NCBI RefSeq assembly: GCF_037201815.1
Contig: NZ_CP147407.1
Coordinates: forward strand, 1,302,001 to 1,366,000
Direction of reading: 5' to 3'
Source: Metabacillus sp. FJAT-52054
Lineage (GTDB): Bacteria; Bacillota; Bacilli; Bacillales; Bacillaceae
Length of the DNA: 64,000 bases
Within the stretch, counting starts at the first letter, position 1. The number at the start of each line of letters is the position of its first letter. The translations under genes and the position numbers were made by a program. The notes under the pieces are model-generated. The model saw only the letters and a program-made list of their open reading frames with translations. It was not told where the DNA came from and ran no database searches. Positions 6,990 to 15,274 of this stretch are shown here, piece after piece.

Positions 6990-7020
6990 TAGAGAAGAAC
7001 GAAAGGGAGGTGCTTGGCTA

Positions 7021-7143
7021 ATGTCTTATGGTTATGGATGCGGTGGCGGCTACGGCGGTGGCGGATACTACGGTTCTACTTTCGTACTTATCGTAGTATT
7101 GTTCATTCTTTTGATCATCGTTGGTGCTTCTTTCTACAACTAA
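7021..7143 (+). CDS. yjcZ: YjcZ-family sporulation peptide
   Basis: A 40-residue peptide with a Gly/Tyr-rich head ([18 protein letters not shown]) and one hydrophobic helix ([20 protein letters not shown]). This is the exact form of the YjcZ/YtzC-like sporulation peptides found in multiple copies in bacilli. The ribosome site is GGGAGG. Its promoter resembles sigma-K. Function is unknown; a membrane or coat location is likely. Confidence 0.85.
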   Translation: MSYGYGCGGGYGGGGYYGSTFVLIVVLFILLIIVGASFYN

Positions 7144-7181
7144 TTTAAAACTTGCAGTCTCCTTCAAAGATATGCAAACAG

Positions 7182-7217
7182 GAAAGTACGGGCTCATGGT
7201 CCGTACTTTCTCCGTTT
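7182..7217 (+). terminator. Hairpin after yjcZ-type gene
   Basis: GAAAGTACGG (7182-7191) pairs with CCGTACTTTC (7201-7210); the T-tract (TCCGTTTT) is weak. Confidence 0.55.
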
Positions 7218-7226
7218 TGGAAACGC

Positions 7227-7254
7227 ACCATTTTTTGGGCACCTTCATAGGATA
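7227..7254 (+). promoter_or_regulatory. Sigma-K promoter of spoVIF
   Basis: AC (7227-7228), 17-base spacer, CATAGGATA (7246-7254) matches CATANNNTA exactly, 26 bases before the spoVIF ATG. Confidence 0.6.
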
Positions 7255-7279
7255 AATCAACAGTAAGGAGGCAGAAAAA

Positions 7280-7534
7280 ATGGATAATAAATTCTTTAAA
7301 AATATTGAAAAGAAAACAGGCGTAAACATGAATGAAATTCTCGCTCTCGCCAATTCCCTTCAAAATGCAAACTTCCGTGATGAAACAACAGTCCGAAACG
7401 TGATCCGCAAGGTTGCCCAAATTGCGAACAAAAAAGTACCGAAAGAAACAGAAGACAAAATCGTCAACTCGATTGTGAATGGAAAAGAAAAGCTCGACTT
7501 TAATACAATCTCCAAAATGATTAATAAGAAATAA
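7280..7534 (+). CDS. spoVIF: Stage VI sporulation protein F (SpoVIF)
   Basis: An 84-residue cytoplasmic protein needed in B. subtilis (YjcC) for normal assembly of GerE-dependent coat layers. It begins MDNKFFKNIEKKTGVNMNEI and contains LANSLQNANFRDETTVRNVI, KKVPKETEDKIVNSIVNG and ISKMINKK, the typical SpoVIF pattern. TAAGGAGG precedes the ATG. A terminator follows. The gene closes the coat cluster, and its sigma-K-like promoter fits its late role. Confidence 0.92.
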   Translation: MDNKFFKNIEKKTGVNMNEILALANSLQNANFRDETTVRNVIRKVAQIANKKVPKETEDKIVNSIVNGKEKLDFNTISKMINKK

Positions 7535-7578
7535 ACAAAAGCCTTTCGTCCGAATGGATGAGAGGCTTTTGTTTTGAT
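7535..7578 (+). terminator. Terminator after spoVIF
   Basis: ACAAAAGCCT pairs with AGGCTTTTGT and is followed by TTTTG. Confidence 0.8.
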
Positions 7579-7620
7579 GACAGGATTGTGTTTGTTGGAA
7601 TGATGGATATCGGGTGTCAC

Positions 7621-8522
7621 GAGTGTCCGATATAAGAGAAAGAAAGTCCGATATCGAGCGTGGAGTGTCCGATAAAAGGTGCTGGGAGTCCGATATGAAA
7701 GGGAATGTCCGATAAATGCAGCGGAGTGTCTGATATAAGGGAATGAAAGTCCGATATCGAGCGTGGAGAGTCCGATAAAAGGTGCTGGGAGTCCGATAAG
7801 AAAAGGAATGTCCGATAAATGCAGTGGAGTGTCCGATATAAGGGAATGAAAGTCCGATATCGAGCGTGGAGAGTCCGATAAAAGGTGGTGGGAGTCCGAT
7901 ATGAAAAGGAATGTCCTACAAATGCAGCGGAGTGTCCGATATAAGAGAATGAAAGTCCGATATCGAGCGTGGAGAGTCCGATAAAAGGTTCTGGGAGTCC
8001 GATATGAAAAGGAATGTCCGATAAATGCAGCGGAGTGTCCGATATAAGAGAAAGAAAGTCCGATATCGAGCGTGGAGAGTCCGATAAAAGGTTCTGGGAG
8101 TCCGATATGAAAAGGAATGTCCGATAAATGCAGCGGAGTGTCCGATATAAGGGAATGAAAGTCCGATATCGAGCGTGGAGAGTCCGATAAAAGGTGGTGG
8201 GAGTCCGATATGAAAAGGAATGTCCTATAAATGCAGCGGAGTGTCCGATATAAGGGAATGAAAGTCCGATATCGAGCGTGGAGAGTCCGATAAAAGGTTC
8301 TGGGAGTCCGATAAGAAAGGGAATGTCCGATAAATGCAGCGGAGTGTCCGATATAAGAGAATGAAAGTCCGATATCGAGCGTGGAGAGTCCGATAAAAGG
8401 TTCTGGGAGTCCGATAAGAAAGGGAATGTCCGATAAATGCAGCGGAGTGTCCGATATAAGGGAATGAAAGTCCGATATAAGAGAAAGAAAGTCCGATATC
8501 GAGCGTGGAGAGTCCGATACAT
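7621..8522. repeat. Tandem array of 103-bp units made of GTCCGATA boxes
   Basis: Eight units recur at exactly 103 bp: the landmark ATATCGAGCG starts at 7651, 7754, 7857, 7960, 8063, 8166, 8269 and 8372. A ninth copy at 8496 is 124 bp on, owing to one extra box. Each unit has five GTCCGATA-type boxes spaced 21, 21, 21, 19 and 21 bp, each followed by its own linker (such as TCGAGCGTGGA or AAATGCAGCGG). Boxes vary slightly (GTCTGATA, GTCCTACA, GTCCTATA). About 44 boxes lie between convergent transcription units. Long open frames across it are repeat artefacts. From 8523 to 8600 nothing else is seen. Confidence 0.95.
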
Positions 8523-8601
8523 AGATCCGAAAGGCTAGTTGAATAAGGAAACGAGGTTTGTACTGAATCTCCACATTAAGTGAAAGTCTGAGTACTGTAA
8601 A

Positions 8602-8638
8602 CAAAAAAGAAGCAGAGCAACCGTACCACTCTGCTTCT
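8602..8638 (-). terminator. Terminator after small membrane protein gene
   Basis: AGAAGCAGAG (8608-8617) pairs with CTCTGCTTCT (8629-8638), followed on the minus strand by TTTTTTG. Confidence 0.8.
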
Positions 8639-8642
8639 CTAG

Positions 8643-8828
8643 CTATATACTGACCGCAAACGCGTAAAGCAGGTAAACGACCAGAGCAACCGCAAGGACA
8701 ATTTTGGATACATCCAGTACTCTTTTGCTTGGAAACGTGAGATTTAAAAGATAAAAGAAGCCAACAGCCCAAATCCCGTTTTGGAAAAAAGTGAAGAAGA
8801 TGTTCCGCAGCACTGTGAGTGATTCCAA
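8643..8828 (-). CDS. Small two-helix membrane protein
   Basis: A 61-residue protein with two hydrophobic segments (NIFFTFFQNGIWAVGFFYLL and VSKIVLAVALVVYLLYAF). I chose the TTG at 8828, eight bases after AAAGGAG; an ATG at 8885 in the same frame lacks a good site. It lies between the repeat array and the yjcD helicase gene, with its own terminator. I do not recognise the family. Confidence 0.6.
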   Translation of the reverse strand: MESLTVLRNIFFTFFQNGIWAVGFFYLLNLTFPSKRVLDVSKIVLAVALVVYLLYAFAVSI

Positions 8829-8932
8829 TTTCCACAACTCCTTTCCGCAATGTACTATATATGTATGGCTGTTTCTTTTATTCATGCGTACTATTTAATG
8901 GGGACATGGTTATTTGATTTGTTGACATCTCC

Positions 8933-8968
8933 TTAAAAAAAAGACGTGCAGGCAAAAGCACGTCTTTT
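8933..8968 (-). terminator. Terminator after yjcD
   Basis: AAGACGTGC (8941-8949) pairs with GCACGTCTT (8958-8966), followed on the minus strand by a run of T. Confidence 0.8.
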
Positions 8969-8970
8969 TC

Positions 8971-11244
8971 CTATTCAATCGCCTGAAAAAACCTGGAAGG
9001 CGCGCTTTTCTTTCCTCGTCTTGTTTGCGGGGCGGACAAATAGAGTTCGTATTGAGCCCGTGTCATGGCGACATACAGGAGCCGCCGCTCTTCCTCAAAT
9101 GAAGTGAAATCTCCGTTCCTTGCTGATTCGAGCGAAAAGTCATGAGGGATGCTCCCATCAACGGCCCCGAGTACATAAACGTATGGAAATTCAAGTCCTT
9201 TGGATCGGTGGATGGTCATGAGCCGAACACCATTTGACTGGTTGCGGCCGCTTCTTTTAATGTCTGCTGAAAGGGCGGTCATGTGGTCAGCATGTTCAAT
9301 AAGTTCGGCGATTGTACCAAACTTTTTGGCTGCGACTTTTAGGTCTTGCAAATCGTCTGAGCCTTTCTCCATTTTGTTTCCTTCATTGCCTCGCTTCTTG
9401 ATGGCGTCGGCCAGTCCCATCTTCTTCTCGATTAAACTTAGGGCATCCAGGGGAGCCATTTTGCTGATTTGTTTAAAATACGGGAGAATGTCCCGTATTT
9501 TTTTCTGCTGGAAGGGCTTAATGTCCTGAACGTGGAGCAAAGCCTCCAAGAGAGTGCAGTCATTTATGATGGATAGGGCTTTTACATCTTGAAGAACCTG
9601 GGATTTCAAAAATAAGGCAAAAATCAGGTCTTTCATCGCTTGCCCATCATCTGGATTTACCGCTAATCTTAAATAAGCGAGTGGGGTGCGCACCATTTTC
9701 CGCTCGTAAAAGGATCCGGTTTCCTGGTCGACAGCAAAGGGAATGCTTGATTCGCTTAGACGCTCAAAGATTGCTCTTCCGCCGGTATGGGTGCGGTACA
9801 AGATTGCGAACTCTTCAGGCTTCCGTCCGTTTAACATCTTTTCCTTCAGATCATTGACAATCAGCGTTGCTTCTTCCTCTTCATCGTATGGATAGAAAAA
9901 CAGCGGTTTGATTCCGTTTGTGAAGGTGGCGTCCATTTTCTTCTTGTGCCGCTCACGGTTTTTTGCAATCATTTTGTTCGCGGTTGCGACAATTTCGTGG
10001 CTGGATCGGTAGTTGGAAGCAAGATGAATCACCTTTGCATCCGGAAAATCCTTCGTAAATTGAAGCAGGAAAGCGGGATTGCTTCCGCGAAAAGCATAGA
10101 TTGACTGATCATCATCACCGACCGCAAATACGGACTGGTGCTTAGCAGACAAGAGTTGAATAATTTCATACTGAACTTGGTTAATATCCTGGAACTCGTC
10201 AATCAAAATGGATTGAAACCGGTTCTGATAGGATTCGCGAATTTGGTCGTTGTTTTCAAGTAAAAGCAGACATTGCAGCAGCATGTCATCAAAATCAAAC
10301 TGGCCGTTTGCTTCCTTAAATTCCTCATACTTTCGGTAAAGGAAAGCAGCCTTTTCCTCCCACTTATCCTCGGGCTTCACTTCTGCAGGAGAAAGACGGG
10401 AGTTTTTCCAAAGGCCGATTTGCTGAAGAGCCTGGTCGAAAGGGAATTCGGTTTCATCAAGCTTCAATTCCCTGCCCGCTTGTTTCACATACTGCTCGCG
10501 CTGCCACTCTTTCAGCAAATGCGTTGAATCCCATTTGCTCCGGTCATGGTGCGTTAGAATTCTGTAAAAAATACCATGGAACGTGCCGGTTACCATTTGG
10601 TTTACCTGCTGCATGGAAAGTCCGTAAAGCGCGGCCATACGTTCCTTCATTTCCTTCGCAGCTTTTACCGTAAAGGTGATGAGCATGATGGAGGCTGGAT
10701 TTGCACCTTTTTCCTGGATTAGGTAAGCTGCCCTTGAAGTGAGCACTCTCGTCTTTCCGCTGCCCGCTCCAGCCAGGACAAGGGTGGATGAGGCATTCGT
10801 CGTGACGGCTGCTGCTTGAGCCTGATTTAACGTAATATCGTCAAAAAGCGTTATCAGCGGGTCCTTTTTTTCAGCAAACGGGGTAATGATTCCCGGGAAG
10901 TTCGGATTTTTCCAAACGGTAGAAGGTTTGGGTTGCTCCGAATCAGTAATAGACCGGTTTTTGGGAATTCGAAAGGCTCCGGACGTTTCGTACTCCGGCT
11001 GATCCTTTTTCTTGATGAAGGGTTTTTCCGCCGGCATGTAAGCATTCACGCATGCTTCTGAATCTGATTGATCTTTATGCACAAACTCAGGCGGCGAGGA
11101 AATCCGGAACTTAAGCACGACAGGACGGCCGCAGACAGGGCATGTCAGAAAACCAGCTTTGCCTAAGTCATATACCTTTTGAAAATCTTCTCTTGGGTAA
11201 GTTGGAAGTTCTATTAATCTATCTGAATATTTTGCAAAAAACAT
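8971..11244 (-). CDS. yjcD: UvrD/PcrA-type ATP-dependent DNA helicase YjcD
   Basis: A 757-residue superfamily 1A helicase. Motifs in order are the Q motif LNQAQAAAV, Walker A AGAGSGKT (about 158-165), DEFQDIN (motif II), GDDDQSIYAFRGS (III), ASNYRSS (IV), TIHRSKGLEFPYVYV (V) and LYVAMTRAQ (VI). An extra N-terminal 150 residues carry CPVCGRP and a later His and Cys, a possible zinc site. Length and place match B. subtilis YjcD. The ATG at 11244 has GGGAGG upstream; an earlier in-frame start lacks one. It probably acts in DNA repair or recombination. Confidence 0.9.
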   Translation of the reverse strand: MFFAKYSDRLIELPTYPREDFQKVYDLGKAGFLTCPVCGRPVVLKFRISSPPEFVHKDQSDSEACVNAYMPAEKPFIKKKDQPEYETSGAFRIPKNRSITDSEQPKPSTVWKNPNFPGIITPFAEKKDPLITLFDDITLNQAQAAAVTTNASSTLVLAGAGSGKTRVLTSRAAYLIQEKGANPASIMLITFTVKAAKEMKERMAALYGLSMQQVNQMVTGTFHGIFYRILTHHDRSKWDSTHLLKEWQREQYVKQAGRELKLDETEFPFDQALQQIGLWKNSRLSPAEVKPEDKWEEKAAFLYRKYEEFKEANGQFDFDDMLLQCLLLLENNDQIRESYQNRFQSILIDEFQDINQVQYEIIQLLSAKHQSVFAVGDDDQSIYAFRGSNPAFLLQFTKDFPDAKVIHLASNYRSSHEIVATANKMIAKNRERHKKKMDATFTNGIKPLFFYPYDEEEEATLIVNDLKEKMLNGRKPEEFAILYRTHTGGRAIFERLSESSIPFAVDQETGSFYERKMVRTPLAYLRLAVNPDDGQAMKDLIFALFLKSQVLQDVKALSIINDCTLLEALLHVQDIKPFQQKKIRDILPYFKQISKMAPLDALSLIEKKMGLADAIKKRGNEGNKMEKGSDDLQDLKVAAKKFGTIAELIEHADHMTALSADIKRSGRNQSNGVRLMTIHRSKGLEFPYVYVLGAVDGSIPHDFSLESARNGDFTSFEEERRLLYVAMTRAQYELYLSAPQTRRGKKSAPSRFFQAIE

Positions 11245-11398
11245 CGGGTTTCCTCCCATAAAATCTCTATTGGGCACGTAAACTATATGTAAAATAGACA
11301 AGAACCATCTTAACAGACTCATAGAGAAAGAAAAAGGTGATTATGGCGTTTTCTATTTAAAATTTGGGGTATATTTTAAAACAAAAGGGAGTGGGAAT

Positions 11399-11647
11399 AT
11401 GAGCTGGATAGCACCTATTCAAAACGATCAGTACATACAGTATGCTAATCGATCCGTGCAGGTAAAGGACGACTACGCTTCACTTGACCGTGTCTCAAAA
11501 ATCCATCTTCAGCGCGATAAAATGGAAGAGGAACGCAAGCACGAAGAAAGCCGTTTTTCCAGAATATTGGACCGGGTAAAACAATCTTCCACTCATGCTT
11601 TGCCTTCGGAGCCGGGAAAAGGTTTGTCCTTTGACGCGAGAATATAA
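11399..11647 (+). CDS. Conserved small hydrophilic protein, unknown function
   Basis: An 82-residue charged protein (MSWIAPIQNDQYIQYANRSV, then HLQRDKMEEERKHEESRFSR). The middle is likely a long helix. The ribosome site GGGAGTGG precedes the ATG. Its TAA at 11645-11647 is immediately followed by the csaA ATG at 11648, so the two are translationally linked. I do not recognise a family. Confidence 0.7.
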   Translation: MSWIAPIQNDQYIQYANRSVQVKDDYASLDRVSKIHLQRDKMEEERKHEESRFSRILDRVKQSSTHALPSEPGKGLSFDARI

Positions 11648-12010
11648 ATGAAAAAGTCAGAATGTTCGATCAAAGAACCGGCATCAATTGAGGATTTTTT
11701 AAAGCTGGACATCCGGATTGGCACGATTACTGCTGCTGAGGATTTTCCAGAAGCCAGAGTTCCGGCCATCAAGATGAAAATTGACTTTGGAGCGGAAATC
11801 GGAGTAAAGCAGTCCAGTGCTCAAATTACAAAACGGTACACTCCAGACCTTCTTCTCGGAAGGCAAATAGCAGCTGTTGTGAATTTTCCGCCGCGCAAAA
11901 TTGCCGGATATCGTTCTGAAGTGCTTGTACTGGGCGGTGTTTCAGGTGATGGGGAAGTTGTCCTGCTTAACACTGATGTTCCCGTTGAAAATGGTACCCC
12001 AATTGCTTAA
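11648..12010 (+). CDS. csaA: CsaA tRNA-binding-domain chaperone-like protein
   Basis: A 120-residue OB-fold protein. B. subtilis CsaA is a homodimer with the EMAP/tRNA-binding fold and was described as a chaperone linked to protein export. Here [60 protein letters not shown] and SEVLVLGG are the family signatures. It starts directly after the upstream stop codon. A shared terminator follows. Confidence 0.88.
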   Translation: MKKSECSIKEPASIEDFLKLDIRIGTITAAEDFPEARVPAIKMKIDFGAEIGVKQSSAQITKRYTPDLLLGRQIAAVVNFPPRKIAGYRSEVLVLGGVSGDGEVVLLNTDVPVENGTPIA

Positions 12011-12060
12011 TCACCGTATAAAAGGGGGAGGCCGTTCTGTACGCCCATGAGCGGCCCGTA

Positions 12061-12091
12061 AAAAGACCATAAAGCTGGTCTTATTTTTTTT
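12061..12091. terminator. Terminator between csaA and DUF421 gene
   Basis: AAGACCA (12063-12069) pairs with TGGTCTT (12076-12082), then ATTTTTTTT. It overlaps the stop codon of the convergent gene. Confidence 0.75.
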
Positions 12092-12755
12092 GGATATATA
12101 GGTCGTCTCCCTTGCGCCATTCCGCATAAAGCACATGCTGATAGGAGTGGATGCCCTGATTTGAAAGCTCATTAACAAGCCATTCTTCCTTGAGACCTGC
12201 TTCTTTTAAATTGTCCCTCTGCACTGCTCCGTCCAGCACCAGACTGTAGGGGAGAACAGGCATGGAGCCCATCATGGAAAAATCAGTTCGGACCGGCATG
12301 TCAAATTGAGGCTTTTTCAAGATACTCACACTGCCATCAGTTTCTAAAATGGCAAACTCAATTTCCCGCATGGAAAACGTACCTTTGGATCGGATCAGAT
12401 GCTGAAGCTGGTTTAAATCAAGCTTTTCTTTTTTTAGCTGCTCCCTCAGAATTCTTCCATTGCGGATGATGATGGTTGGGCTTCCCTCCATCATAACCCT
12501 CGCTTTATTCGATTTTTGAGTCAGCCACTCAATTACAAATATAAGAATCCCCCAAATAGAAATGGCAAAAAGAATATCCAATAGTCCAATTTCATCGTCA
12601 TATACGGCATTTCCTACGAGTTCTCCAAGTACAAGAGCCGATATGAAGTCAAAGGTCGTAATTTGCGTAATTTGAGTTTTGCCAAGCAGTCTTGACATGA
12701 CAAACAATCCGAAGAATCCAACGACCAATTCTGTTGATATTCTGTACATATCCAT
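12081..12755 (-). CDS. DUF421 membrane protein (YetF family)
   Basis: A 224-residue protein with three N-terminal membrane helices (ISTELVVGFFGLFVMSRLLG, FISALVLGELVGNAVYD, ILFAISIWGILIFVIEWL) and a cytosolic domain with MMEGSPTIIIRNGRILREQL. The domain continues with the DUF421 stretch REIEFAILETDGSVSILKKP and KEEWLVNELSNQGIHSYQHV. B. subtilis has several paralogues (YetF, YdfS, YrbG); some are spore membrane proteins. I chose the ATG at 12755, eight bases after AGGG; the GTG at 12764 overlaps that site. Confidence 0.85.
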   Translation of the reverse strand: MDMYRISTELVVGFFGLFVMSRLLGKTQITQITTFDFISALVLGELVGNAVYDDEIGLLDILFAISIWGILIFVIEWLTQKSNKARVMMEGSPTIIIRNGRILREQLKKEKLDLNQLQHLIRSKGTFSMREIEFAILETDGSVSILKKPQFDMPVRTDFSMMGSMPVLPYSLVLDGAVQRDNLKEAGLKEEWLVNELSNQGIHSYQHVLYAEWRKGDDLYIQKK

Positions 12756-12800
12756 CGAAATCACCCTTTATAGATTGCACACTAACAATGGTTTTCACTC

Positions 12801-12831
12801 AAAAAAAACAGACAGCTTAATCGCTGTCTGT
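12801..12831 (-). terminator. Terminator after yjcF
   Basis: ACAGACAGC (12808-12816) pairs with GCTGTCTGT (12823-12831), followed by eight T on the minus strand. Confidence 0.85.
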
Positions 12832-13253
12832 CATAAACGGCTTTTGATCATCGTTACGTGAGGGATGCCGGCATCCATGAATACACCGGAACGCACTTCA
12901 TAGCCAAGCTTTTCATAAAAGGGAATCGCTTGAGTCTGTGCATTCAGCTTGAATTTCTCAATGTTTGGAGCGGCGACAATTTCAAGTTCCTTCATAATCA
13001 GGCTGCCTGCGCCTTTTCCGCGGTAAGAGGGGAGAATGCAGATGCGCTCGAGCTTTCCGTAGCCGTCTGCTTCACGAATCCGGCCGGTGCCAACTGGCAT
13101 GCTTTCATCGTATAGGACGACATGCACGGACATTTCCTCGTTTTCATCTACCTCTTCCTCTGCCGGTACTTTTTGTTCTTCAACGAATACCTTCATTCTG
13201 ATTGAAAAGGCATCCTGCATTTCTTTTTCCGTCTGTACAACTTTTGCGAGCAT
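12831..13253 (-). CDS. yjcF: GNAT acetyltransferase YjcF
   Basis: A 140-residue GNAT-fold protein. IRMKVFVEEQKVPAEEEVDE is the typical YjcF/ElaA-like N-terminus, and ERICILPSYRGKGAGSLIMK holds the acetyl-CoA binding R/Q-x-x-G-x-G/A loop. QAIPFYEKLGYEV is the C-terminal motif. The acceptor is unknown. Its ATG overlaps the yjcG stop by one base (TAATG), with AAGGAG upstream, so the two are coupled. Gene order yjcH-yjcG-yjcF is as in B. subtilis. Confidence 0.87.
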   Translation of the reverse strand: MLAKVVQTEKEMQDAFSIRMKVFVEEQKVPAEEEVDENEEMSVHVVLYDESMPVGTGRIREADGYGKLERICILPSYRGKGAGSLIMKELEIVAAPNIEKFKLNAQTQAIPFYEKLGYEVRSGVFMDAGIPHVTMIKSRL

Positions 13254-13771
13254 TAGAGTTCTCCTTTTTCCAGGATGAACGTTTCATAAACAGTCCAAGC
13301 TCCGTTATCAAGCTGATAGAGCAGGTGGAAACGGTCAATCAGTTCAATATGATGATTATCCTGCATTTTCAGCTGTCCCAAAACATCTGCCATTTCTGCA
13401 TCAGATAGCTTTTGGCCAATTGTGATGTGTGGAACAAAAGAATATTCAGGCTCGGAAGTAAGAGATCCTGAATGAAGCTCGGTATGAAGCTCCATTAATT
13501 CATCATTAGGCTCCACCTTAAGGTAGATCACGTTGTTTACAGGTGAGAATGAACTGATTTTCTGCACCTCAAGCTTAATCGGGCTCAGCTTGTTTGCAAC
13601 AGATCGAAGTTCTTTGGAAATCGCCTTTATTTCTTCATCTGACGCTTCAAATGGCGTCTTCAGAGTCAAGTGCGGCGGAATAAGCGCGTAATGAGGGTCA
13701 TAGCGTTTTCGGTAGGAATTCGCCAGATCTTGAAGTTTTTTTGCCGGAAATAGGACAATTCCATATTTCAT
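13253..13771 (-). CDS. yjcG: YjcG, 2H phosphoesterase / 2'-5' RNA ligase family
   Basis: A 172-residue protein with the two HxT motifs of the 2H phosphoesterase fold: [10 protein letters not shown] (about residues 33-42) and [10 protein letters not shown] (about 129-138). The B. subtilis homologue has this fold and an unknown substrate. It is coupled to yjcF downstream by one-base overlap. Confidence 0.87.
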   Translation of the reverse strand: MKYGIVLFPAKKLQDLANSYRKRYDPHYALIPPHLTLKTPFEASDEEIKAISKELRSVANKLSPIKLEVQKISSFSPVNNVIYLKVEPNDELMELHTELHSGSLTSEPEYSFVPHITIGQKLSDAEMADVLGQLKMQDNHHIELIDRFHLLYQLDNGAWTVYETFILEKGEL

Positions 13772-13803
13772 ACAGGTTCCCTCCAGTAGTAAGTAGTAGT
13801 TAA

Positions 13804-14526
13804 TTAAAACATGGCTTTAAGCGCCTTAGGCAGTAAGGGCTGCCAATGTGTCCATGTGTGGTCCCCATCAAATTCTTCATATGTGTAAGGAAATCCTTTT
13901 TTTTCGATCGCTTTTTGCAATTTGCGATTCGGTTCGATGAAATTCTGCACTTCTCCAGCCGTTGTCTTAACATCAGTTTCCTTTTCGCCAATCTGATGAT
14001 AGATAGTCAAATTCGGCTCTGCATCGTATTGCATGACAGCATTTAGGACCTTTTCGTCAACATAAGGGGACTGCATAATGATTTTACCAAAAATACTCGG
14101 ATAGTCGAGTGCTGTCATGAATCCGACTGTTGCGGCGAGCGAATCACCAATGAGTGCGCGTCCCTGTCCAACCTGATATGTTGGGAACTCCCTGTCCAGA
14201 AACGGGACAAGCTCATGGGCAAGAAACCGTTTATAAGCAGGGAATTTCTCACCGTCGGGATGGTATTTTGTCCGGCGGTCCTGTACATTCTTGTATGGAA
14301 TGCCGACAATGATTACATTCTCCAGTCCGCCGTTCTCAAGCAGGGATTCATACTGGCGGGCAATCCTCCCAAGCCTGAAATAATCCTGCCCATCCTGCGC
14401 AATCAGCAGACTGTACTTATACAGAGGGGAATAGCTTTTTGGCAAATATGTAAGGACAGTCAGATCTTCGTTCAATGCGCCTGAAAAAAAGGAAGCTTCT
14501 TTGACAACTCCAGTTTGCTTCTCCAC
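13804..14526 (-). CDS. yjcH: YjcH, putative esterase (esterase D / Fes family)
   Basis: A 240-residue alpha/beta hydrolase. The nucleophile elbow is [13 protein letters not shown] (Ser near residue 126) and DGDHTWTHW supplies the His near 224. [16 protein letters not shown] is the oxyanion-side strand common in this esterase group, which includes enterobactin esterases. Substrate unknown. The start is GTG at 14526, eight bases after GGAGG. It leads the yjcHGF gene set, which has a 32-base gap to yjcG. Confidence 0.82.
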   Translation of the reverse strand: MEKQTGVVKEASFFSGALNEDLTVLTYLPKSYSPLYKYSLLIAQDGQDYFRLGRIARQYESLLENGGLENVIIVGIPYKNVQDRRTKYHPDGEKFPAYKRFLAHELVPFLDREFPTYQVGQGRALIGDSLAATVGFMTALDYPSIFGKIIMQSPYVDEKVLNAVMQYDAEPNLTIYHQIGEKETDVKTTAGEVQNFIEPNRKLQKAIEKKGFPYTYEEFDGDHTWTHWQPLLPKALKAMF

Positions 14527-14574
14527 AGATAAGTCCTCCAGATGAATTAAGTAAGGTTTGTACTTAGTTTTTGT

Positions 14575-14776
14575 ATCTAGCTCCGGCGCCTAGCCCCTCG
14601 AGGTCATATGCCACTCAACCTCCGGGCCCGCAGGATGCGGGTCAGTTCCCACGTCTTTCCCACGGCTGATTGTCTTATGCTTGTCGGGGGCCGGCAGGAG
14701 GCCGGTCAGTTCTGCGTTGCGGCAGGACGCCGCGCATTTAGCAGAACATCCTTCCTTGAGGAGCCTCCGCTTTTGG
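14575..14776. repeat. REP-like palindromic element, long form
   Basis: Begins TCTAGCTCCGGCGCCTAGCC and ends GAGCCTCCGCTTTTGG. The flanks CTCGAGGTCATA, GCCACTCAACC, CGGCTGATTGTCTTATGC and TTGTCGGGG are shared with the second copy at 14812. This copy carries extra GC-rich hairpins. It is a fold-back, non-coding element; related sequences are, from memory, common in bacilli. The 60-residue open frame inside is an artefact. Confidence 0.8.
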
Positions 14777-14811
14777 AATGTGATGGATAAGTTGTTTCTA
14801 CTTTGTTTTTG

Positions 14812-14935
14812 CGTCTAGCTCCGGCGCCTAGCCCCTCGAGGTCATAAGCCACTCAACCTACGAAAGGAAAAAACGCCTTTCTCCGGCTGATTGTCTTATG
14901 CTTGTCGGGGCTGAGCAAGGCGCCTCCGCTTTTGG
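14812..14935. repeat. REP-like palindromic element, short form
   Basis: Begins TCTAGCTCCGGCGCCTAGCC and ends GGCGCCTCCGCTTTTGG; the ends can pair. It matches the outer parts of the copy at 14575 with a shorter centre (AAAGGAAAAAACGCCTTT hairpin). It lies between yjcH and the metI riboswitch. Confidence 0.8.
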
Positions 14936-15036
14936 TTTTTGTATTCGCTTCCACTTATTTTATCATGATTTTTAAAAAAATGCTTTTCCGGAAAATCAGG
15001 GAAAGTTTACATGAATCACTTGTAAAATTTATAAAA

Positions 15037-15065
15037 TTGCGTTAAAGTTATAAAAAATTCATAAT
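15037..15065 (+). promoter_or_regulatory. Promoter of metI-metC
   Basis: -35 TTGCGT (15037-15042), 17-base spacer, -10 CATAAT (15060-15065), about 16 bases before the SAM aptamer. Confidence 0.6.
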
Positions 15066-15080
15066 ATTCCTTACGATTTA

Positions 15081-15243
15081 TTCTTATCCAGAGAGGTGGA
15101 GGGACTGGCCCTGCGAAACCTCAGCAACCGGCAGAACGCTCTAGGCGTGCCAAGGTGCTAAATCCAGCAAGCGAGCTTGGGAGATGAGAAGAAGAACTGT
15201 TAAGCGACAAGCCTTCTTCTTATTTTAGGGGAAGGCTTTTTTG
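15081..15243 (+). ncRNA. SAM-I (S-box) riboswitch with terminator, metI-metC
   Basis: P1 is formed by TTCTTATC (15081-15088) and GATGAGAA (15183-15190). Conserved blocks are AGAGGTGGAGGGACTGGCCC, TGCGAAACCTCAGCAACC and AAGGTGCTAAATCC. The terminator is AAGCCTTC (15209-15216) with GAAGGCTT (15231-15238) and a T run. The 3' side of P1 plus GAAGAAG can instead pair with CTTCTTCTTAT in the terminator, the expected antiterminator. SAM should therefore shut off metI-metC. Confidence 0.95.
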
Positions 15244-15274
15244 TATTCTTAATCTGCATAAGCGAGGGTGTAAA

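Noticed and set aside
7621-8522. CRISPR array
   Set aside because: The boxes are about 8 bp with recurring, non-unique linkers in a 103-bp super-unit. There are no unique spacers and no cas genes nearby.
7360-8850. Two very long minus-strand open frames (496 and 301 codons) with peptide repeats such as SDIPFLIGLPEPFIGLS
   Set aside because: They exist only because the 103-bp repeat lacks stops in these frames. They have no ribosome sites or known domains, and one runs across spoVIF in antisense. The box spacing is conserved at DNA level, not as codons (21/19 bp mixes).
14608-14790. 60-codon plus-strand frame
   Set aside because: It lies wholly within the REP-like element, with no start signal and a composition dictated by GC-rich hairpins.
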